DNA of 8,984 nt from contig JAOTSS010000068.1 of assembly GCA_029864805.1 (NCBI GenBank), positions 1 through 8,984 on the forward strand, in the 5' to 3' direction. The first letter of the stretch is position 1. Each line of letters begins with the position of its first letter. The notes under the pieces were generated by a model that had not been told where the DNA came from, did no database searches, and worked only from the letters and a program-made list of their open reading frames with translations. Below, piece by piece: positions 6,643 through 8,984 of this stretch. The position numbers and the translations under genes were made by a program. The DNA comes from Candidatus Nitrosopumilus sp. Its GTDB lineage: Archaea; Thermoproteota; Nitrososphaeria; Nitrososphaerales; Nitrosopumilaceae.

Positions 6643-6794
6643 CACTTACAAACAATCTCTTCTTTCTTGAAATCCTGTTTCTTGCTCTTGTTCTTAGAAT
6701 CATATGATAGCATGGACATTTTTAACCTTAAAATCTGATTCAAATTATTTTTTGTCAATCACTAATTAATACAAATCACCTGGTGAACAGGATG

Positions 6795-6809
6795 AACGAA
6801 TCATTCGTT
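6795..6809. repeat. 7-bp inverted repeat upstream of small ORF promoter, candidate operator
   Basis: AACGAAT-C-ATTCGTT is a perfect inverted repeat with a single central base. It sits 3 nt upstream of the TATA-like TTTTTATT at 6813-6820, where a repressor or activator could act on the small gene at 6842. Confidence 0.45.
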
Positions 6810-6812
6810 TTG

Positions 6813-6820
6813 TTTTTATT
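6813..6820 (+). promoter_or_regulatory. Box A (TATA) for 26-residue ORF
   Basis: TTTTTATT is centred 25.5 nt before the ATG at 6842, the spacing expected of a leaderless archaeal transcript. Confidence 0.4.
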
Positions 6821-6841
6821 CAAATTTTACAAACCCTAATC

Positions 6842-6922
6842 ATGAGTAATCAAGATAATCAAAACAAATCAATTTCATGGAAAGAAGTACGAGGATTGTC
6901 CTGGATTTTTTACGAGGACTAG
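6842..6922 (+). CDS. Possible 26-residue small protein
   Basis: This short frame encodes a hydrophilic N-terminus (Ser, Asn, Gln, Asp) and a distinctive C-terminal SWKEVRGLSWIFYED with two Trp. It has no membrane helix. Supporting it are a TATA-like box at the correct leaderless distance and an inverted repeat directly upstream of that box. Against it are its length and the lack of a recognised family. It may be a genuine microprotein, a regulatory leader for the zinc-ribbon gene 57 nt downstream, or the surviving N-terminus of a lost gene. Confidence 0.4.
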   Translation: MSNQDNQNKSISWKEVRGLSWIFYED

Positions 6923-6940
6923 GTTTTATTTACAAAAAGT

Positions 6941-6955
6941 TCGAAGTACTTATGA
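6941..6955 (+). promoter_or_regulatory. Palindromic promoter motif, second copy
   Basis: TCGAAGTACTTATGA matches the motif at 34-48 at 13 of 15 positions and holds the same palindrome AAGTACTT. It starts 39 nt before the ATG at 6980, against 38 nt for the first copy, placing the start of transcription about 6 nt upstream of the ATG. Confidence 0.45.
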
Positions 6956-6979
6956 ATCCCAATTAGAGCAGGTATCTAC

Positions 6980-7159
6980 ATGGTTATACTATATGCAATC
7001 ATCGGAGCTATCACTACGGTGGGAGTCATCTTGCTTCGCTATTATCTTGAAGAGCGTAAAAAAGAATCTAAAAATAACAAATTTTGCTATAATTGTAACC
7101 TAAATTTTCCAAACAACTACAATACATGTCCTAAATATGGATTGAGATTTGGTAGTTGA
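6980..7159 (+). CDS. Small membrane-anchored zinc-ribbon-like protein (59 residues)
   Basis: An N-terminal hydrophobic helix (about residues 2-22, rich in Ile, Val, Leu) is followed by a charged linker EERKKESKNN and a short C-terminal ribbon-like segment: Cys36-x2-Cys39, then Cys50-Pro-Lys-Tyr53-Gly. The layout is that of small zinc-ribbon proteins tethered to the membrane, but the fourth ligand is missing: the expected Cys codon is TAT (Tyr), one base from TGT. It may bind zinc with three Cys plus another ligand, or have lost metal binding. The ribbon faces the cytoplasm if the basic linker is inside. The ATG at 6980 has the AAGTACTT promoter motif at the right distance. The gene was identified by reading the frame directly and has no recognised family or name. 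Confidence 0.65.
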   Translation: MVILYAIIGAITTVGVILLRYYLEERKKESKNNKFCYNCNLNFPNNYNTCPKYGLRFGS

Positions 7160-7194
7160 AAATGAAAATTAGATATATCCTCTCTATCTGAGTC

Positions 7195-7200
7195 TTTTTT
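7195..7200 (+). terminator. T-run after zinc-ribbon-like gene
   Basis: A run of six T follows a pyrimidine-rich stretch 36 nt after the stop codon at 7157-7159. From here to 7341 I see only a weak imperfect hairpin near 7246-7265 and no gene. Confidence 0.4.
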
Positions 7201-7341
7201 CATCTCTAAAATCATCGGCGAGTCTCCCTGTAATTGAACTCAAGAATAGAACACTTTATGAAGTTCTTTTGTCGGATTTACTCAAATTATGAATTTTTTG
7301 ACAATGCTGGTAGGATCAACATGTTTTGTTAATCCAAATCC

Positions 7342-7350
7342 AAAAATATA
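7342..7350 (+). promoter_or_regulatory. Box A (TATA) for FAD monooxygenase-like gene
   Basis: AAAAATATA is centred at 7346, 25 nt before the ATG at 7371 and 22 nt before the adjacent ATG at 7368. The spacing favours a leaderless start at 7371. Confidence 0.5.
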
Positions 7351-7370
7351 CTTGCTAAAAGCAATGTATG

Positions 7371-8711
7371 ATGTTAGGAAAGGCAGTAGTGATTGGAGGC
7401 AGTATCGCAGGGCTTTTGGCAGCACGTGTTCTTTCAGATCATTTTGAAGAGATCATCTTGATTGAAAAAGACAACTACATAGAGGATGATAAAGCTAGGA
7501 ATGGAGTTCCACAGGCAAATCATGTTCACATATTACTTGTCAAAGGAAAAGAAATACTTCAAGAATTTTTTCCAGAACTAGAAGAGGATCTTGTCAAAAA
7601 AGGGGCAAACAATATTGATTTTCTAAAAGATAGCAGATATCGTCTGCCAAGCGGATGGGCTCCAAAATTTAGTTCAGGAATAATCACATTCGCCTGTACA
7701 AGGACACTTTTGGAAAATACAATAAGACACCAAATCCAAAAAATTTCAAAAATTAGGATAGAGAAAGGAAAACACATCACATCACTAGTTTTAGAAAAAT
7801 CAAACAAAGTAGGCCTAAAGACAAAAGATGGTAAAGAAATTCAAGGAGATCTGATAGTTGATTGTACTGGAAGAAACACAAAGACACCATCATGGCTTGA
7901 TGATATTGGATTTTTAAAACCCGTCGAAACCAAAATAGATTCTTTTGTAAGGTATGCAACAAGAAGATACATTCCATCAAAGAATGACAGAAAATGGAAG
8001 ATGTTGGTGATACTAAACAAACCAACCACAAATCCTAGAATTGGCGGGATTTATCCTATAGAAGATGGTAAATGGCTAGTTGGATTATGTGCAATTGGTA
8101 AGAATTATCCACCTACAGATGAAAAAGGGTTCTTGGAGTTTACAAAAAATCTTGAAAGTAGAGAACTTTATGATGCACTAAAAGATGCAACACCTGATTC
8201 AGAAATACATGGCTATCAGATACAAGGAAGCCGGAAATATCACTATGAAAAAATGCTACGATGGCCGGAGAATTTTATTGTATTGGGAGATGCAGTATCT
8301 GTTTTTAATCCATATTATGGCCAAGGTATAACTTCAGCTGCACTTGGTGCCAAGGCACTTGATGAGATGCTAAAAAATGACAAGATGGAGAAAGGTTTTA
8401 CCAAAAAGTTTCAAAAAAGACTAGCAAAGACGATATCTCTACCTTGGATTCTTGGAACAAGTGAGGATATGCGATGGCCCACAACCATAGGAAAAAAACC
8501 AAATGCCATTACAAGACTAGTGCAGAATCATGCCCAAAAAGTATTGTTACTTGCACCTAAAAGTACACTTGCCACAAAATCATTTCTACATATGATGCAC
8601 ATGATAAAATCTCCGGTAATAATATTTCATCCAATAATACTGTTGCAATTAATTGCAAACTTCATTTGGAAAAAAATGATTGACTATAAAGAAAATTGGA
8701 AAAAAGATTAG
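7371..8711 (+). CDS. FAD-dependent monooxygenase/epoxidase-like oxidoreductase
   Basis: The enzyme is predicted to use FAD to hydroxylate or epoxidise a lipophilic substrate. With Met 7371 as residue 1 (446 residues): Rossmann motif VVIGGSIAG (Gly9, Gly10, Gly14) ending at Glu32; GVPQANHVHILL at about 45-56, resembling the R-x-V-P-Q-x-x-H-x-H-x-L-L block of actinobacterial FAD epoxidases and aromatic hydroxylases; a DCTGR motif at 164-168; and the GD motif with LGDAVSVFNPYYGQG (Asp307, Pro314), which contacts the FAD ribose and pyrophosphate. This order places it in the p-hydroxybenzoate hydroxylase/squalene-epoxidase-like superfamily. The C-terminus is hydrophobic at about 415-431 and may dock on the membrane, consistent with a lipid or isoprenoid substrate. 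ATG 7368 is an alternative start that adds one Met. Geranylgeranyl-reductase-like or halogenase-like function is possible. It stands alone with its own promoter. Confidence 0.85.
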   Translation: MLGKAVVIGGSIAGLLAARVLSDHFEEIILIEKDNYIEDDKARNGVPQANHVHILLVKGKEILQEFFPELEEDLVKKGANNIDFLKDSRYRLPSGWAPKFSSGIITFACTRTLLENTIRHQIQKISKIRIEKGKHITSLVLEKSNKVGLKTKDGKEIQGDLIVDCTGRNTKTPSWLDDIGFLKPVETKIDSFVRYATRRYIPSKNDRKWKMLVILNKPTTNPRIGGIYPIEDGKWLVGLCAIGKNYPPTDEKGFLEFTKNLESRELYDALKDATPDSEIHGYQIQGSRKYHYEKMLRWPENFIVLGDAVSVFNPYYGQGITSAALGAKALDEMLKNDKMEKGFTKKFQKRLAKTISLPWILGTSEDMRWPTTIGKKPNAITRLVQNHAQKVLLLAPKSTLATKSFLHMMHMIKSPVIIFHPIILLQLIANFIWKKMIDYKENWKKD

Positions 8712-8737
8712 CATATGTATTATTTGGAGTAATTAAC

Positions 8738-8772
8738 TTGCATGCACAAAAAACCTAGAACCCACCATGCAA
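8738..8772. repeat. 7-bp inverted repeat after FAD enzyme gene
   Basis: TTGCATG (8738-8744) and CATGCAA (8766-8772) are exact reverse complements with a 21-nt spacer, 26 nt beyond the stop codon. It could form a 3' hairpin, but no T-run follows, so terminator function is doubtful. Confidence 0.3.
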
Positions 8773-8851
8773 ATAGCATAATAATTTTACACAGTCCAAA
8801 GACCTGCCTAAAGAATTTAAAAAATATCTAGAAGTCGAGAAAGAGGTTGAG

Positions 8852-8932
8852 ATGATTAAAGAAATATCAAGCAGTCAATCCATCATACTTGAACGATTTT
8901 GTATCCATGTTGCAGTCAAGATGAAATCGTAA
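8852..8932 (+). CDS. Possible 26-residue ORF or gene remnant
   Basis: An ATG at 8852 opens a 26-codon frame ending in ...HVAVKMKS. The same frame is open upstream to 8777 and reads like coding sequence (DLPKEFKKYLEVEKEVE) but has no standard start there, only a CTG at 8804. A TATA-like TTTAAAAAATA at 8816-8826 is about 28 nt before the ATG. It is either a microprotein or the decayed end of a longer gene. No family is recognised. Confidence 0.25.
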   Translation: MIKEISSSQSIILERFCIHVAVKMKS

Positions 8933-8947
8933 ATCAGATTTACGATT
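8925..8947. repeat. Perfect 11-bp inverted repeat, operator-like
   Basis: AATCGTAAATC-A-GATTTACGATT is a perfect 23-nt palindrome with one central base. It overlaps the stop codon (8930-8932) of the small frame and lies just upstream of a possible gene start at 8959 or 8970. No T-run follows, so an operator for a dimeric regulator is more likely than a terminator. Confidence 0.6.
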
Positions 8948-8958
8948 ATACAAGGAGC

Positions 8959-8984
8959 ATGAAAATTGTATGGTTTCCCTACAT
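8959..8984 (+). CDS. Possible start of a gene cut by the window edge
   Basis: The frame ATG AAA ATT GTA TGG TTT CCC TAC runs off the window. An AAGGAG sequence precedes it but only 1 nt away, too close for normal ribosome binding. A second ATG at 8970 is about 25 nt from a TATA-like GATTATA. The visible 8 codons cannot identify a product. Confidence 0.2.

Noticed and set aside
7200..7300. Possible tRNA or small structured RNA
   Set aside because: No T-loop consensus, acceptor stem or C/D-box pair could be found; the only hairpin, near 7246-7265, is short and bulged.
7289..7450. Plus-strand frame starting ATG at 7289 and running into the FAD enzyme gene
   Set aside because: It overlaps the Rossmann motif coding region out of frame and has no TATA box at the right distance.
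7559..8031. Three minus-strand frames within the FAD enzyme gene
   Set aside because: They are antisense shadows of a gene with clear family motifs.

Overview
The window is strongly AT-rich, with sparse compact genes, and looks archaeal, most likely an ammonia-oxidizing Thaumarchaeota/Nitrososphaeria (Nitrosopumilus-like) chromosome. The evidence is: archaeal TATA boxes (box A) about 25 nt upstream of several start codons, implying leaderless transcripts; poly-T tracts rather than GC hairpins after genes; almost no Shine-Dalgarno sequences; and small one- or two-helix membrane proteins, an ArsR-like winged-helix regulator and a DUF302 protein. The lineage is an inference from style; no rRNA or marker gene is present. 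No tRNA, rRNA, CRISPR array, IS element or transposase was seen.

Layout. 1-350: a 73-residue two-helix membrane protein with a poly-T terminator. 350-590: non-coding or degraded DNA with two AT hairpins. 590-1522 (minus): a 310-residue protein I do not recognise. Divergent from it, 19 bp between start codons, is a two-gene unit: a 196-residue transthyretin/carboxypeptidase-regulatory-like beta-sandwich protein (1542-2132) overlapping by 4 nt (TTGA) an 897-residue GMC-family FAD oxidoreductase with a roughly 360-residue C-terminal extension (2129-4822). 4961-5713: two divergent small membrane proteins that are paralogues of each other, with an inverted repeat between their promoters. 5757-6642: a DUF302 protein and a winged-helix regulator, divergent, arranged around one palindromic TATA box. 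6643-7370: a sparse stretch holding two small ORFs too short for routine gene calling, a 26-residue one behind a 15-nt inverted repeat, and a 59-residue membrane-anchored zinc-ribbon-like one. 7371-8711: a 446-residue FAD-dependent monooxygenase/epoxidase-like enzyme. 8712-8984: mostly non-coding, with a possible small ORF ending in a perfect 11-bp inverted repeat and possibly the start of a further gene.

How they fit together. The only strong functional coupling is the beta-sandwich protein with the GMC oxidoreductase, which overlap translationally and probably act together. With the second flavoenzyme the region has a redox/lipophilic-substrate flavour, but no substrate can be read from the sequence. 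The most unusual items are the GMC enzyme with its duplicated-looking C-terminal module and coupled small partner, the divergent paralogous Cys-x14-Cys membrane proteins, and a 15-nt promoter motif shared by two unrelated small membrane-protein genes 6.9 kb apart.
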